Positions 15,880-25,269 of a DNA stretch of 44,741 nucleotides are shown here, piece by piece. Position numbers and translations under genes: made by a program. The notes beneath the pieces were generated by a model. The model worked only from the letters and a program-made list of their open reading frames with translations. It was not told the DNA's origin and did no database searches. Each line of letters opens with the position of its first letter. Within the stretch, counting starts at the first letter, position 1. The stretch spans positions 1 to 44,741 of the forward strand of contig NZ_JBEKVH010000011.1 in NCBI RefSeq assembly GCF_049514155.1, written 5' to 3'. The DNA is from Roseiarcus sp049514155. GTDB lineage: Bacteria > Pseudomonadota > Alphaproteobacteria > Rhizobiales > Beijerinckiaceae.

Positions 15880-16593
15880 TCAGATGACGATGACCGTCGT
15901 GCCGACCCGCACGCGGTTGTAGAGGTCAATCACATCCTCGTTCATCATCCGGATGCAGCCGGAAGAGACGTCGTGGCCGATTGTCTCCGGCTCGTTGGTG
16001 CCGTGAATGCGGTAGAGCGACGAGCCGAGATAGAGCGCGCGCGCGCCGAGCGGGTTGTCGGGCCCGCCGTCCATATGGGCGGGCAGGTCGGGCCGGCGCA
16101 GTATCATCTGCGACGGCGGCGTCCAGCCCGGCCATTCGGCCTTGCGGGTGATCGTCTTGACCCCCGACCACTCGAAGCCGGGCCGACCGACGCCGACGCC
16201 GTAGCGGATCGCGCGTCCGCCCGGCTCGACCAGGAACAGGAACTTCTGCGGCGTGTCGATGACGATCGTGCCGGGCGCCTCGCGGCCGGAATAATCGACC
16301 TCCTGGCGACGGTACTCTGCGGCCGGCTCCGACTCTGGCTCGCTCGGCGTCAGCGCCGCGACCTGCGGCGCAGGCTCAGGCGCCGCCGTTTGCTCCGGCG
16401 CCAGGACCGGTTCGATCGGCGAGGACATGGCCGGGCGCGCGGCGAACTGGGTCGGTCCGGTCGAACCGGTCAGCAGGAGTTCGATGAAACCGCCGCCAAG
16501 CTCGCCATTGGCCGCGGCGGCGGCGCCGGCCGAGAGCGCGAGGGCGGAAACGGCGAGGCAAGCGGCGACAGGCAAAGCAATAACGCGACGCAT
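15880..16593 (-). CDS. L,D-transpeptidase (YkuD domain), periplasmic
   Basis: YkuD enzymes make 3-3 peptidoglycan cross-links or attach outer-membrane proteins to peptidoglycan. The 237-residue precursor starts with a signal peptide (MRRVIALPVAACLAVSALAL, cleavage probably after ALSAGAAAAA). A Pro/Glu-rich linker of about 70 residues follows, then the catalytic domain. The motif HGTNEPETIGHDVSSGCIRM contains H197, H207 and the nucleophile C213, all intact. ATG at 16593. It is preceded by a 111-bp gap after moeB on the same strand. Confidence 0.95.
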   Translation of the reverse strand: MRRVIALPVAACLAVSALALSAGAAAAANGELGGGFIELLLTGSTGPTQFAARPAMSSPIEPVLAPEQTAAPEPAPQVAALTPSEPESEPAAEYRRQEVDYSGREAPGTIVIDTPQKFLFLVEPGGRAIRYGVGVGRPGFEWSGVKTITRKAEWPGWTPPSQMILRRPDLPAHMDGGPDNPLGARALYLGSSLYRIHGTNEPETIGHDVSSGCIRMMNEDVIDLYNRVRVGTTVIVI

Positions 16594-16704
16594 GACGAAC
16601 TCCCCGCGCGGCGACGAACGGCGAACAGGGTTAATGTACGCGCGATTCGCGTCGGGCGCCGCGCCGGGCTCGCGCCATGGTTAGAGGAAAGCAACCAAAC
16701 TTGC

Positions 16705-17514
16705 TTAACGGGGATTGACCAAGGACGCCGCTTGCGCGCCGTTCAGCGGGTTGGTCTCGTCCCAGCCGTAGGTCAGCGTCTCGAAGCGCATCGAGCGCGT
16801 GTCGATCATCAGCAGCCGCCCGACCAGGCCGCGATCGTCGTCGCCGAAGCCGCCGACAATTTCGCGGATCGCCTCCAGCGCCATCAGCGAGCCGAGCGCG
16901 CCGGCAAGCGCGCCGAGTACGCCAACCTGGGAGCACGTCGGCACCGTGCCCGGCGGCGGCGCTTCGGGAAAGAGGCAGCGATAGGTCGGATTGGGCTTGC
17001 CGTCGGGACCGTTTTGATAAGGCTTGAGCGTCGTCAGCGAACCGTCGTATTCACCGATCGCGGCGGTGACCAGCGGCTTGGCTTCGAAGAAGCAGGCGTC
17101 AGAAACCGCGTAGCGCGCAGCGAAATTGTCGCTGCCGTCGAGCACGACGTCCCAGTCGGCGACGAGCGCGCGCGCGTTGGCTTCGTCGAGACGCCGCTCG
17201 ATCTTGACCACGTCGACATGCGGATTGAGGCGGGCGATCGCCTCCGCGGCGCTGTCGACCTTCTTGCGGCCGACGTTGGCGGTCGCGTGCAGCACCTGGC
17301 GATGCAGATTGGAGAGCGAGACGACGTCGTCGTCGACGATGCCCAAAGTCCCGACGCCGGCGCCGGCGAGATATTGCAGCGCCGGCGAGCCGAGCCCGCC
17401 GGCGCCGATCGCCAAAACGCGCGCCGCCTTGAGTCTGTTTTGCCCCGGCCCGCCGACGCCGCGCAGCACGATCTGCCGCGAATAGCGTTCGATCTCTTCC
17501 TTGCTGAGCTTCAT
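16705..17514 (-). CDS. moeB: MoeB/ThiF/HesA family ubiquitin-like-protein adenylyltransferase
   Basis: MoeB adenylates the C-terminus of MoaD in molybdopterin synthesis; close relatives do the same for ThiS. The 269-residue protein has the Rossmann nucleotide loop GAGGLGSPALQYLAGAGVG, the E1 arginine-finger region NLHRQVLH, DGSDNFAARY and GVLGALAGALGSLMALEAI. The catalytic cysteine is C194 in PTCSQVG. Of the four zinc cysteines of E. coli MoeB only C180 (TYRC) remains: the first is T177, and the C-terminal CxxC is absent. From memory this is usual in Rhizobiales. No other molybdopterin or thiamine gene is nearby, so MoaD versus ThiS as partner stays open. Confidence 0.88.
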   Translation of the reverse strand: MKLSKEEIERYSRQIVLRGVGGPGQNRLKAARVLAIGAGGLGSPALQYLAGAGVGTLGIVDDDVVSLSNLHRQVLHATANVGRKKVDSAAEAIARLNPHVDVVKIERRLDEANARALVADWDVVLDGSDNFAARYAVSDACFFEAKPLVTAAIGEYDGSLTTLKPYQNGPDGKPNPTYRCLFPEAPPPGTVPTCSQVGVLGALAGALGSLMALEAIREIVGGFGDDDRGLVGRLLMIDTRSMRFETLTYGWDETNPLNGAQAASLVNPR

Positions 17515-17561
17515 TGCGCAAGTTTACCCGCTGGCGGGGCGGCCGGGCAAATGAGGGGGCC

Positions 17562-18050
17562 TCACGCCGCGCCGAGCCTCTTGCTCATGTGCGCGACCCG
17601 GCCGCCGAGATAAGGCGCCTCGCGCGTGATCGCGTAGCCGAGCCGCCGGTAGAACGCGACATTCTCGACGAAGCGGGCGTTCGTATAGAGCCGGATTTCG
17701 CCGTAGCCCATCGCCGCCGCGAGCCGCTCGGCGTGCGCCATCAGCCGCCGCCCGAGACCGCGCCCCTGCCAGGCCGGCGACACCGCGACGTTCTCGATCA
17801 GCAGCGCCTCGGGCTCGGCGACGGTTTCGATCAGCGCGACGACGCGCTCGCCGTCGCAGAGAAGGTCGACGCGATGGTCGCGGATCGCGGCGTCGAAGTC
17901 GGCGATCATCGGCTTCGGCTCGCGGCCGATGACGGGAACCCATTTCGCATAGGCTTCGCGGGTCAAAGCGCGCGCCGCCGCCGCGTCGGCGGCGGTTGCG
18001 CGCCGCAATTCAAAGGCTTCGCTCACGTCCGTTCCTTCGTCCGAGTCCAT
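17562..18050 (-). CDS. GNAT family N-acetyltransferase
   Basis: A 162-residue single-domain GNAT protein. The acetyl-CoA binding motif A reads NVAVSPAWQGRGLGRRLMAHAER, with Q/RxxGxG/A as QGRGLG. Motif B follows with IRLYTNARFVENVAFYRRLGYA, a form common in acetyltransferases acting on small molecules. The substrate is unknown. ATG at 18050 is used; a GTG nine codons in (18026, VSEAFELRRAT) is an alternative start and would match the usual GNAT N-terminus better. It is divergent from the hydrolase gene across 66 bp. Confidence 0.9.
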   Translation of the reverse strand: MDSDEGTDVSEAFELRRATAADAAAARALTREAYAKWVPVIGREPKPMIADFDAAIRDHRVDLLCDGERVVALIETVAEPEALLIENVAVSPAWQGRGLGRRLMAHAERLAAAMGYGEIRLYTNARFVENVAFYRRLGYAITREAPYLGGRVAHMSKRLGAA

Positions 18051-18116
18051 CCGATTGATAGCGGACCGGCGGCGCGCTTGATAACGTGCCGCGGCTATCT
18101 AAGCGAAGAGGGCGGC

Positions 18117-18683
18117 ATGGGCCTCGACGAGCACGTTCTGCTGATCGCGCCCGGCCACGGCAATTCCGGCCCCGGGCACTGGCAGAGCTTACTCGAGCGC
18201 GCCCACCCGAACGCCGTGCGCGTCGACCAGTGGAGCTGGAACGCGCCGACCCGCCGCTTGTGGACCGCGGCGCTCGACCGCACGGTCCGACGCGTCGCGG
18301 CGCCGACGATTCTCGTCGGCCACAGCGCCGGCGTTGCGACCATCGTTCAATGGGCGGCGCGCTATCCCTCGCCCTCCCACGTCGTCGGCGCGCTGTTGGT
18401 CGCTCCGCCCGACATGGAGATTTCTTTGCCCGGCTACCCGCCAGCCTGGGTGCTGCGGCTCGCCGGCTGGGCGCCGATCCCGCGCCAGAAGCTGCCATGG
18501 AAGACGCTGGTCGTCGCCAGCCACAATGATCCCTTTTGCGCGATCGACCGCGCGCGCGATTTCGCACTCGCCTGGGGCGCGGAATTCCGCGACATCGGGC
18601 CGGCCGGCCACATCAATGCGGCGGCGGGCTACGGACCCTGGCCCGAACTTCCGACGCTGCTCAATTCGCTGATTTCTGGGTGA
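18117..18683 (+). CDS. RBBP9/YdeN family alpha/beta serine hydrolase
   Basis: A small alpha/beta hydrolase of 188 residues. The opening VLLIAPGHGNSGPGHWQSLLE is the family signature. The nucleophile is S70 in GHSAGV, the acid is D138 in SHNDPFC, and the histidine is H165 in GPAGHINAAAGYGPWP, so the triad is complete. Family members are esterases of uncertain natural substrate. The ATG at 18117 follows AAGAGGGCGGC; the open frame extends upstream, but that part is antisense to the GNAT gene. The thiolase follows 62 bp downstream and may share its transcript. Confidence 0.9.
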   Translation: MGLDEHVLLIAPGHGNSGPGHWQSLLERAHPNAVRVDQWSWNAPTRRLWTAALDRTVRRVAAPTILVGHSAGVATIVQWAARYPSPSHVVGALLVAPPDMEISLPGYPPAWVLRLAGWAPIPRQKLPWKTLVVASHNDPFCAIDRARDFALAWGAEFRDIGPAGHINAAAGYGPWPELPTLLNSLISG

Positions 18684-18745
18684 CGCACGGGCCTTGATCC
18701 CGCCGCGCGGCGCGGGCAAGCTCCATTGCACTCCAGGCGAGGACG

Positions 18746-19942
<1,197 letters not shown>

Positions 19943-20033
19943 AAATTTCCGTCGCGCCTGTCGAAACGCGGCGGGGCCGGTCGTCTTTGTCGTGAGCGCG
20001 GCGCCAGGGCCGCGCCGAACAGGAGCCATGCCG

Positions 20034-20381
20034 ATGCAATACCTGCTGATGATCCACGGCGAAGAAGGCCGCTTGGCCACCATGCCGAAAGCGGACGTGG
20101 AAAAGATGATGGGCGCCTACGGCGCCTACACGAAGGCGCTGAAGGACGCCGGCGTGCTGCGCGCCGGCGAGCGTCTGCAGGCGTCGACGACCGCGACGGT
20201 GGTGCGGACAAAGAACGGCAAGACCTCGGTCCTCAACGGCCCCTACGCCGAGGTCAAGGAGCAGCTCGGCGGCTATTACGTCATCGAGGCGGCGGATCTC
20301 GACGCGGCGATCGGCTGGGCCGCGCGTTGCCCCGGCGCCGCGGACGGCGCGATCGAAGTGCGGCCGATTTGGCCGATGTAA
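20034..20381 (+). CDS. YCII/DGPF-domain protein
   Basis: A 115-residue protein with a YCII-related ferredoxin-like fold. The typical start MQYLLMIHGEE is followed by AYGAYTKALKDAGVLRAGERL, with NGPYAEVKEQLGGYYVIEAADLDAAIGWAARCPGA in the body. The motif here is NGPYAEVKEQ, the DGPF segment of the family. The second ATG (20034) is chosen because AGGAG at 20021-20025 lies eight bases upstream; ATG 20028 would leave only two. It overlaps the next gene, an ECF42-type sigma factor. DGPF proteins are the known genomic partners of that sigma group and are usually its regulon members; their chemistry is not known. Confidence 0.88.
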   Translation: MQYLLMIHGEEGRLATMPKADVEKMMGAYGAYTKALKDAGVLRAGERLQASTTATVVRTKNGKTSVLNGPYAEVKEQLGGYYVIEAADLDAAIGWAARCPGAADGAIEVRPIWPM

Positions 20382-21622
20382 CGCCCGAGGCCGGAGACGC
20401 CGCCCGCGCGGCGGCGACGCGCGTCGCGCGCGAGAGCTACGGCAAGCTCGTCGCCTTTCTCGCCGCGCGCGACCGCGACATCGCCGCGGCCGAGGATGCG
20501 CTCTCCGACGCGCTCGCCGCGGCGCTGGCCGATTGGCCGCGCCGCGGCGTGCCCGCCAATCCTGAAGGCTGGCTGATTGTGACGGCGCGACGGCGAAGAA
20601 TCGACGCGGCGCGGCGCGGCCGCGTCGCCGACGAAGCGAGCGAGACGCTCCGCCTCGCGGCGGAGGAGCTGCAGGCGGTCGAGGACGCCGGGCCGATCCC
20701 CGATCGCCGCCTCGCGCTGATGTTCGTCTGCGCTCATCCGGCGATCGACGAAGCCGTGCGCGCGCCGCTGATGCTGCAGACGATCCTCGGTCTCGACGCG
20801 GCGGCGATCGCCTCGGCCTTCCTCGTCTCGCCGGCGGCGATGGGCCAGCGCCTGTCGCGCGCCAAGGCGAAGATCCGCCTCGCCGGCGCGCCGTTCCGCA
20901 TCCCCGAGCGCGACGAGCTGCCTGAGCGGCTCGGCGCGGTGCTGGAGGCGATCTACGCCGCCTTCGCCCACGGTTGGGAGCAGGCCTTCGCCGACGATCC
21001 GCGCGGGCGCAATCTGGCCGAAGAAGCAATCTGGCTCGGCCGGTTGGTCGCGTCGCTGGCGCTCGACGAGCCGGAGGCGTTCGGCCTGCTGGCGCTGATG
21101 CTCTACGCCGATTCGCGACGCGCGGCGCGCCGCGACGCCGCCGGCCGCTACGTTCCGCTCGCCGAGCAGGACGTGAGCCGATGGAACGCGGCGGCGATCG
21201 AGGAAGCCGAGCGGCTGCTGACCGTCGCCGGGGCCAGGCGCGCGCCTGGCCGCTTCCAGCTCGAGGCGGCGATCCAGTCGGCCCACGCCGCGCGCATTCA
21301 TGGCGGCGCGACCGACTGGCCGGCGATCGCTGCGCTTTACGACGCGCTCTATGCCCTGACCGAATCGAAGGTCGTCGCCGTCAACCGCGCGGTGGCGGCG
21401 GCCGAGGCGCACGGCGCAACGGCGGGGCTGGCGCTGCTCGCGGCGGCGGCGGCCGACGGCGGCCTCGACGGCTACCAGTCCTATTGGGCGGCGCGCGCCG
21501 CGCTTTCCGCCCGCGCCGGGGGCAAAGACGAGGCGCGCGAGGCCTACCGCCGCGCGATCGGCCTCGAATTCGATCCGGCGACGCGCGCTTTCCTGATCGA
21601 GCGGCTGACGGCCTTGGGGTGA
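20369..21622 (+). CDS. ECF42-type RNA polymerase sigma factor with C-terminal TPR-like extension
   Basis: A protein of about 417 residues: an ECF sigma core (sigma-2 region DIAAAEDALSDALAAALADWPRRGVPANPEGWLIVTARRRRIDAARR; sigma-4 region LMLQTILGLDAAAIASAFLVSPAAMGQRLSRAKAKIR) followed by about 220 residues of helical repeats (DUF6596/TPR-like, from DELPERLGAVLEAIYAAF to the end). This build defines group ECF42, which lacks a classical anti-sigma factor; the C-terminal extension is needed for activity in studied members. No ATG fits. TTG at 20369, overlapping the DGPF stop by 13 bp, is my choice; TTG at 20327 is the alternative. Translation is probably coupled to the DGPF gene. Confidence 0.88.
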   Translation: MADVTPEAGDAARAAATRVARESYGKLVAFLAARDRDIAAAEDALSDALAAALADWPRRGVPANPEGWLIVTARRRRIDAARRGRVADEASETLRLAAEELQAVEDAGPIPDRRLALMFVCAHPAIDEAVRAPLMLQTILGLDAAAIASAFLVSPAAMGQRLSRAKAKIRLAGAPFRIPERDELPERLGAVLEAIYAAFAHGWEQAFADDPRGRNLAEEAIWLGRLVASLALDEPEAFGLLALMLYADSRRAARRDAAGRYVPLAEQDVSRWNAAAIEEAERLLTVAGARRAPGRFQLEAAIQSAHAARIHGGATDWPAIAALYDALYALTESKVVAVNRAVAAAEAHGATAGLALLAAAAADGGLDGYQSYWAARAALSARAGGKDEAREAYRRAIGLEFDPATRAFLIERLTALG

Positions 21623-21699
21623 CCGGCCGACGCGCGGCTGTCATGATCGCCGGCGAGGATTCGCGACCCCGCCGCCGCTGACAGGAGCCGCCCGCGCCC

Positions 21700-22641
21700 A
21701 TGCTCTCGATCGCCCCGTTCTCGACCCCCGGACGTTTCTGGCGCGGCAACCTGCACACCCATTCGAACCTCTCCGACGGCGGGCTCGCGCCGGAAGCGGC
21801 AGTCGCCGCCTACAAACGCAACGGCTACGACTTCCTCCAGCTTTCCGAGCATTTCCTCGACCGTTACGGCTGGCCGATCGCCGACACCCGCGCCCTCCGC
21901 TCCAACGCCTTCACCACGTTGATCGGGGCCGAGCTGCACGCGATGGCGACGAGCGTCGGCGAGCTGTGGCACATCCTCGCCGTCGGACTGCCGCTCGACT
22001 TTCCGCCGCCGAGCGCCTCGGAGACCGGGCCCGAACTCGCGCGCCGCGCCCGTAAGGCCGGCGCCTTCGTCGCGATCGCCCATCCCGCGTGGTCGCAGCT
22101 CACCGAAGATGACGGACACGCCCTCGACGCCGCGCACGCAGTCGAGATCTACAATCACGGCTGCGCGGTCGAGACCGACCGCGGCGACGGCTTTTACCTG
22201 CTCGACCGACTCTGCAATCTCGGGCGGCGGCTGACGGCGATCGCCACCGACGACGCGCATTTCAACCACGGCGAGCGCGACGCCTTCGGCGGTTTCGTCG
22301 AAGTCAAGGCGGAAAGCCTCGATCCCGAGGCGCTACTCGCCGCGCTGAAGGCGGGCCATTTCTATGCCAGCCAGGGGCCGCGCCTGCACGACGTCCGCGT
22401 CGGCCGCGACGAGATCGTCGTCGAGACCTCGCCAGTCGACACGGTGGCGCTGTTGACCGGCGCGTCGCGCGCGCTGCACGTCCCCGGCAGCCATATGACC
22501 CGCGCGGTCTTCGATCTCGCCGGCGGGGGGAAAAAGACCTGGACCGAAACGGGTCCCGACGCGTGGTTTCGCGTCGTCGCGATCGACGCCGCCGGCCGCC
22601 GCGCCTGGACCAATCCGATCTGGCTCGACGCGCTCGGCTGA
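21700..22641 (+). CDS. PHP-domain metal-dependent phosphoesterase
   Basis: A 313-residue protein with a polymerase-and-histidinol-phosphatase (PHP) fold. Metal-ligand motifs are H19-T-H21 in NLHTHSNLSDG, SEHF, GAELHA, AHPAW and TDDAHF, all in the expected order. The C-terminal 90 residues form a beta-rich extension (VETSPVDTVALLTGASRALHVPG ... WFRVVAIDAAGRRAWTNPIW) seen in stand-alone PHP hydrolases. Substrate unknown; TrpH/RNase AM-type relatives act on nucleotides and RNA ends. The ATG at 21700 is preceded by ACAGGAG. The gene stands between the sigma factor and hslVU with no evident functional link. Confidence 0.85.
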   Translation: MLSIAPFSTPGRFWRGNLHTHSNLSDGGLAPEAAVAAYKRNGYDFLQLSEHFLDRYGWPIADTRALRSNAFTTLIGAELHAMATSVGELWHILAVGLPLDFPPPSASETGPELARRARKAGAFVAIAHPAWSQLTEDDGHALDAAHAVEIYNHGCAVETDRGDGFYLLDRLCNLGRRLTAIATDDAHFNHGERDAFGGFVEVKAESLDPEALLAALKAGHFYASQGPRLHDVRVGRDEIVVETSPVDTVALLTGASRALHVPGSHMTRAVFDLAGGGKKTWTETGPDAWFRVVAIDAAGRRAWTNPIWLDALG

Positions 22642-22650
22642 CGCCTCCTC

Positions 22651-22679
22651 CTTGCGCCGGCGGCCTCAGGCTCATAAAT
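22651..22679 (+). promoter_or_regulatory. Possible heat-shock (RpoH-type) promoter of hslVU
   Basis: CTTG (22651-22654), 18 bases, then CATAAAT (22673-22679), 42 bases before the hslV ATG. Alphaproteobacterial sigma-32 promoters are of the form CTTG-N17/18-CYTATNT. The -35 element and spacing fit; the -10 element departs at two positions. hslVU is a classical heat-shock operon, which raises the prior. Confidence 0.35.
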
Positions 22680-22721
22680 CGGGGCCCTGACCGCCGACGG
22701 CGCGAGTAAAGAAGGCCATTT

Positions 22722-23288
22722 ATGAGCGACCCGAACCCGACGCGCCTGCCCGGCTGGCATGCGACGACCATCCTGATGGTGCGTAAGGGCGGCAAAGTCG
22801 TCATCGGCGGCGACGGCCAGGTCAGCGTCGGCGAGACGATCATGAAGGGCAATGCGCGCAAGGTGCGCCGCCTCGCCAAGGGCGAGGTCGTCGCCGGCTT
22901 TGCCGGCTCGACGGCCGACGCTCTGACCCTGTTCGAGCGGCTGGAAAAGAAGATCGAGCAGTTTCCCGGCCAATTGCCGCGCGCCTGCGTCGAGCTCGGC
23001 AAGGACTGGCGCACCGACCGCTATCTGCGCCGCCTCGAGGCGATGCTGCTCGTCGCCGACAAGTCATCCGGCTTCGTGCTGACCGGCTCGGGCGACGTGC
23101 TCGAACCGGAAGCCGACGAGCATGGCTCGGCGACCGCGATCGGCTCAGGCGGCAATTATGCGCTCGCCGCGGCGCGGGCGCTGCTGCCGACCGAATTCGA
23201 CGCCGAGGCGATCGTGCGCCGCGCGATGGCGATCGCCGCTACGATCTGCGTCTATACCAATTCCAATCTCGTTCTGGAAAGCCTGTGA
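22722..23288 (+). CDS. hslV: HslV, ATP-dependent protease peptidase subunit
   Basis: HslV (ClpQ) is the threonine peptidase that forms two stacked hexamers and works with HslU. The 188-residue precursor begins MSDPNPTRLPGWHATTILMV. By family comparison processing exposes T15 as the N-terminal nucleophile. GGDGQVSVGETIMKGNARKVRRL and FAGSTADALTLFERLEKKIEQ are conserved, and the Na+-binding GSGGNYALAAARAL segment is near the end. The ATG at 22722 follows AAAGAAGG. hslU begins four bases after the stop, so the two are co-expressed. Confidence 0.96.
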   Translation: MSDPNPTRLPGWHATTILMVRKGGKVVIGGDGQVSVGETIMKGNARKVRRLAKGEVVAGFAGSTADALTLFERLEKKIEQFPGQLPRACVELGKDWRTDRYLRRLEAMLLVADKSSGFVLTGSGDVLEPEADEHGSATAIGSGGNYALAAARALLPTEFDAEAIVRRAMAIAATICVYTNSNLVLESL

Positions 23289-23292
23289 CCAC

Positions 23293-24600
23293 ATGACCGA
23301 GTTCTCGCCGCGCGAGATCGTCTCCGAGCTCGATCGCTTCATCGTCGGCCAGCACGCGGCCAAGCGCGCGGTCGCCATCGCTTTGCGCAACCGCTGGCGC
23401 CGGCTGCGGCTCACCTCGCCGATGCGCGAGGAGGTGATGCCGAAGAACATCCTGATGATCGGCCCGACCGGCTGCGGCAAGACCGAGATCGCGCGCCGCC
23501 TGGCGCGGCTCGCGGGCGCGCCCTTCCTCAAGGTCGAGGCGACCAAATTCACCGAGGTCGGCTATGTCGGCCGCGATGTCGAGCAGATCGTGCGCGACCT
23601 GGTCGAAACGGCGATCACGCAGGTCAAGCAGAAGAAGCGCAAGGACATCGAGGCCAAGGCGGAGCTCGCCGCCGAGGAGCGCATGCTCGACGCTTTGGTC
23701 GGCGTCAGCGCTTCGGCCGGGACGCGCGACGCGTTCCGCCGCAAGCTGCGCGCCGGCGAACTCGACGACAAGGAAGTCGACATCGAGCTGCCGCAGAGCG
23801 GCGGCGGCATGCCGATGTTCGAGCTGCCCAACATGCCCGGCGCTTCGGTCGGCGCGATCAACCTCGGCGACATTTTCGGCAAGGGTTTCGGTCAGCGCAC
23901 CAAGCCGAAGCGCATGACGGTCGTCGACGCGCACGAGCCGTTGGTGTCCGCCGAAGCGGAGAAGATGCTTGACCAGGACCAGGTGGTGCGCGAGGCGATC
24001 GGCGAAGTCGAGAGCAACGGCATCGTCTTCCTCGACGAGATCGACAAGATCTGCGCCCGCGACGGGCGCGGCGGCGCCGACGTGTCGCGCGAGGGGGTGC
24101 AGCGCGACCTGTTGCCGCTGATCGAAGGCACGACGGTGGCGACCAAGCACGGCTCGGTCAAGACCGACCACATCCTGTTCATCGCTTCCGGCGCCTTCCA
24201 CATCTCGCGGCCGAGCGACCTGCTGCCTGAGCTTCAGGGCCGCCTGCCGATCCGGGTCGAGCTCGCTTCGCTGACCGAAGATGATTTCAAGCGCATCCTC
24301 ACCGAGACCGAGGCGAGCCTGATCAAGCAATATGTGGCGCTGATGGCGGCCGAGGGGGTGAGCTTGAGCTTCTCCGACGACGCGATCGCGGCGATCGCCC
24401 GCATCGCCGCGCAGGTCAACGCCAGCGTCGAGAACATCGGCGCGCGGCGGCTGCAGACGGTGATGGAGCGCGTGCTCGACGACGTCAGCTTCACCGCGCC
24501 CGACCGCTCCGGCGAGCATATCGCCATCGACGGCGCCTTCGTCGAAGCGCATGTCGGCGACCTCGCCGACAACGCCGACCTGAGCCGGTTCATACTCTAG
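23293..24600 (+). CDS. hslU: HslU, AAA+ unfoldase of the HslUV protease
   Basis: HslU (ClpY) unfolds substrates and feeds them to HslV. The 435-residue protein starts MTEFSPREIVSELDRFIVGQ. Walker A is GPTGCGKT (57-64), the pore motif is GYVGRDV, and Walker B is IVFLDEIDKI. The family-specific I-domain (about 110-235, with Glu/Lys-rich helices) is present. Sensor region ASGAFHISRPSDLLPELQGRLPIRVEL and the C-terminal DLSRFIL, which docks into HslV, are intact. An earlier in-frame start would lie inside hslV, so the ATG at 23293 is used. Confidence 0.97.
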   Translation: MTEFSPREIVSELDRFIVGQHAAKRAVAIALRNRWRRLRLTSPMREEVMPKNILMIGPTGCGKTEIARRLARLAGAPFLKVEATKFTEVGYVGRDVEQIVRDLVETAITQVKQKKRKDIEAKAELAAEERMLDALVGVSASAGTRDAFRRKLRAGELDDKEVDIELPQSGGGMPMFELPNMPGASVGAINLGDIFGKGFGQRTKPKRMTVVDAHEPLVSAEAEKMLDQDQVVREAIGEVESNGIVFLDEIDKICARDGRGGADVSREGVQRDLLPLIEGTTVATKHGSVKTDHILFIASGAFHISRPSDLLPELQGRLPIRVELASLTEDDFKRILTETEASLIKQYVALMAAEGVSLSFSDDAIAAIARIAAQVNASVENIGARRLQTVMERVLDDVSFTAPDRSGEHIAIDGAFVEAHVGDLADNADLSRFIL

Positions 24601-24621
24601 GCGCGCGCGGGAGGACACGAG

Positions 24622-25155
24622 ATGACGACGCCGCTGGTGCTCACGTTCGTCGGCCGCGACCGGCCGGGGCTGGTCAACGCGATCGCGGAGCGCGTCGCCA
24701 GCGCGGGCGGGACCTGGCTCGAGAGCCGCCTCGCCCGTCTCGCCGGCGAATTCGCCGGAATCGTGCTGGTCGCCGCGCCCGAGGAGAAGTTCGAGGCGCT
24801 CGCTGCAACGCTCGCCGGGCTCGAGACCGCCGGCCTCAGGGTGACGATTTCGCCGAGCGTCCCGGCCGCCGCTGCGCCGAGCGAGCGGCTGATTGCGCTC
24901 TCGCTCGTCGGCCATGAACGGCCGGGCATCGTGCGCGACGTCACCCAGGCGCTGACCCGCCTCGGCGTCAACATCGAGGAATTCGTGAGCGGCGTCGAGG
25001 GAGAACCGTTCACCGGGGCAGAGGTGTTCCGCGCCAACTTGCGCATTCGCCTGCCCGACGGCCTCGCCGTCGACGAACTGCGCAAGACGCTCGAGCGGCT
25101 CGCCGCCGAGATCATGGTCGACCTCAGCGTCGGCGGGGGCGAGGCGGTCGGCTGA
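24622..25155 (+). CDS. Double-ACT-domain protein, GcvR-like
   Basis: A 177-residue protein of two ACT domains: LVLTFVGRDRPGLVNAIAERVASAGGTWLESRLARLAGEFAGIVLV (about 5-50) and IALSLVGHERPGIVRDVTQALTRLGVNIEEF (about 92-122). The arrangement matches the glycine cleavage repressor GcvR of enterics. GcvR works by binding the regulator GcvA rather than DNA; no gcv gene is nearby, so a role in glycine metabolism is not shown. ACT domains generally sense amino acids. It begins 21 bp after hslU behind GGGAGGA. Confidence 0.85.
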   Translation: MTTPLVLTFVGRDRPGLVNAIAERVASAGGTWLESRLARLAGEFAGIVLVAAPEEKFEALAATLAGLETAGLRVTISPSVPAAAAPSERLIALSLVGHERPGIVRDVTQALTRLGVNIEEFVSGVEGEPFTGAEVFRANLRIRLPDGLAVDELRKTLERLAAEIMVDLSVGGGEAVG

Positions 25156-25269
25156 CCCGCCCGCCGGCGCCATATCGCCTTACGATCCGCCTTCCTGTAT
25201 AGACGCGCCCGCGGGCGCCGGTTTTCGGCCGGTCCGCAAGCGAGAGTGGATCCGTCGAGGCGTTTCCCC

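Noticed and set aside
16594..16704. TTAAT and TAACC half-sites near 16630 and 16680 as CtrA boxes
   Set aside because: No pair with the 7-base spacing; half-sites alone are not informative.
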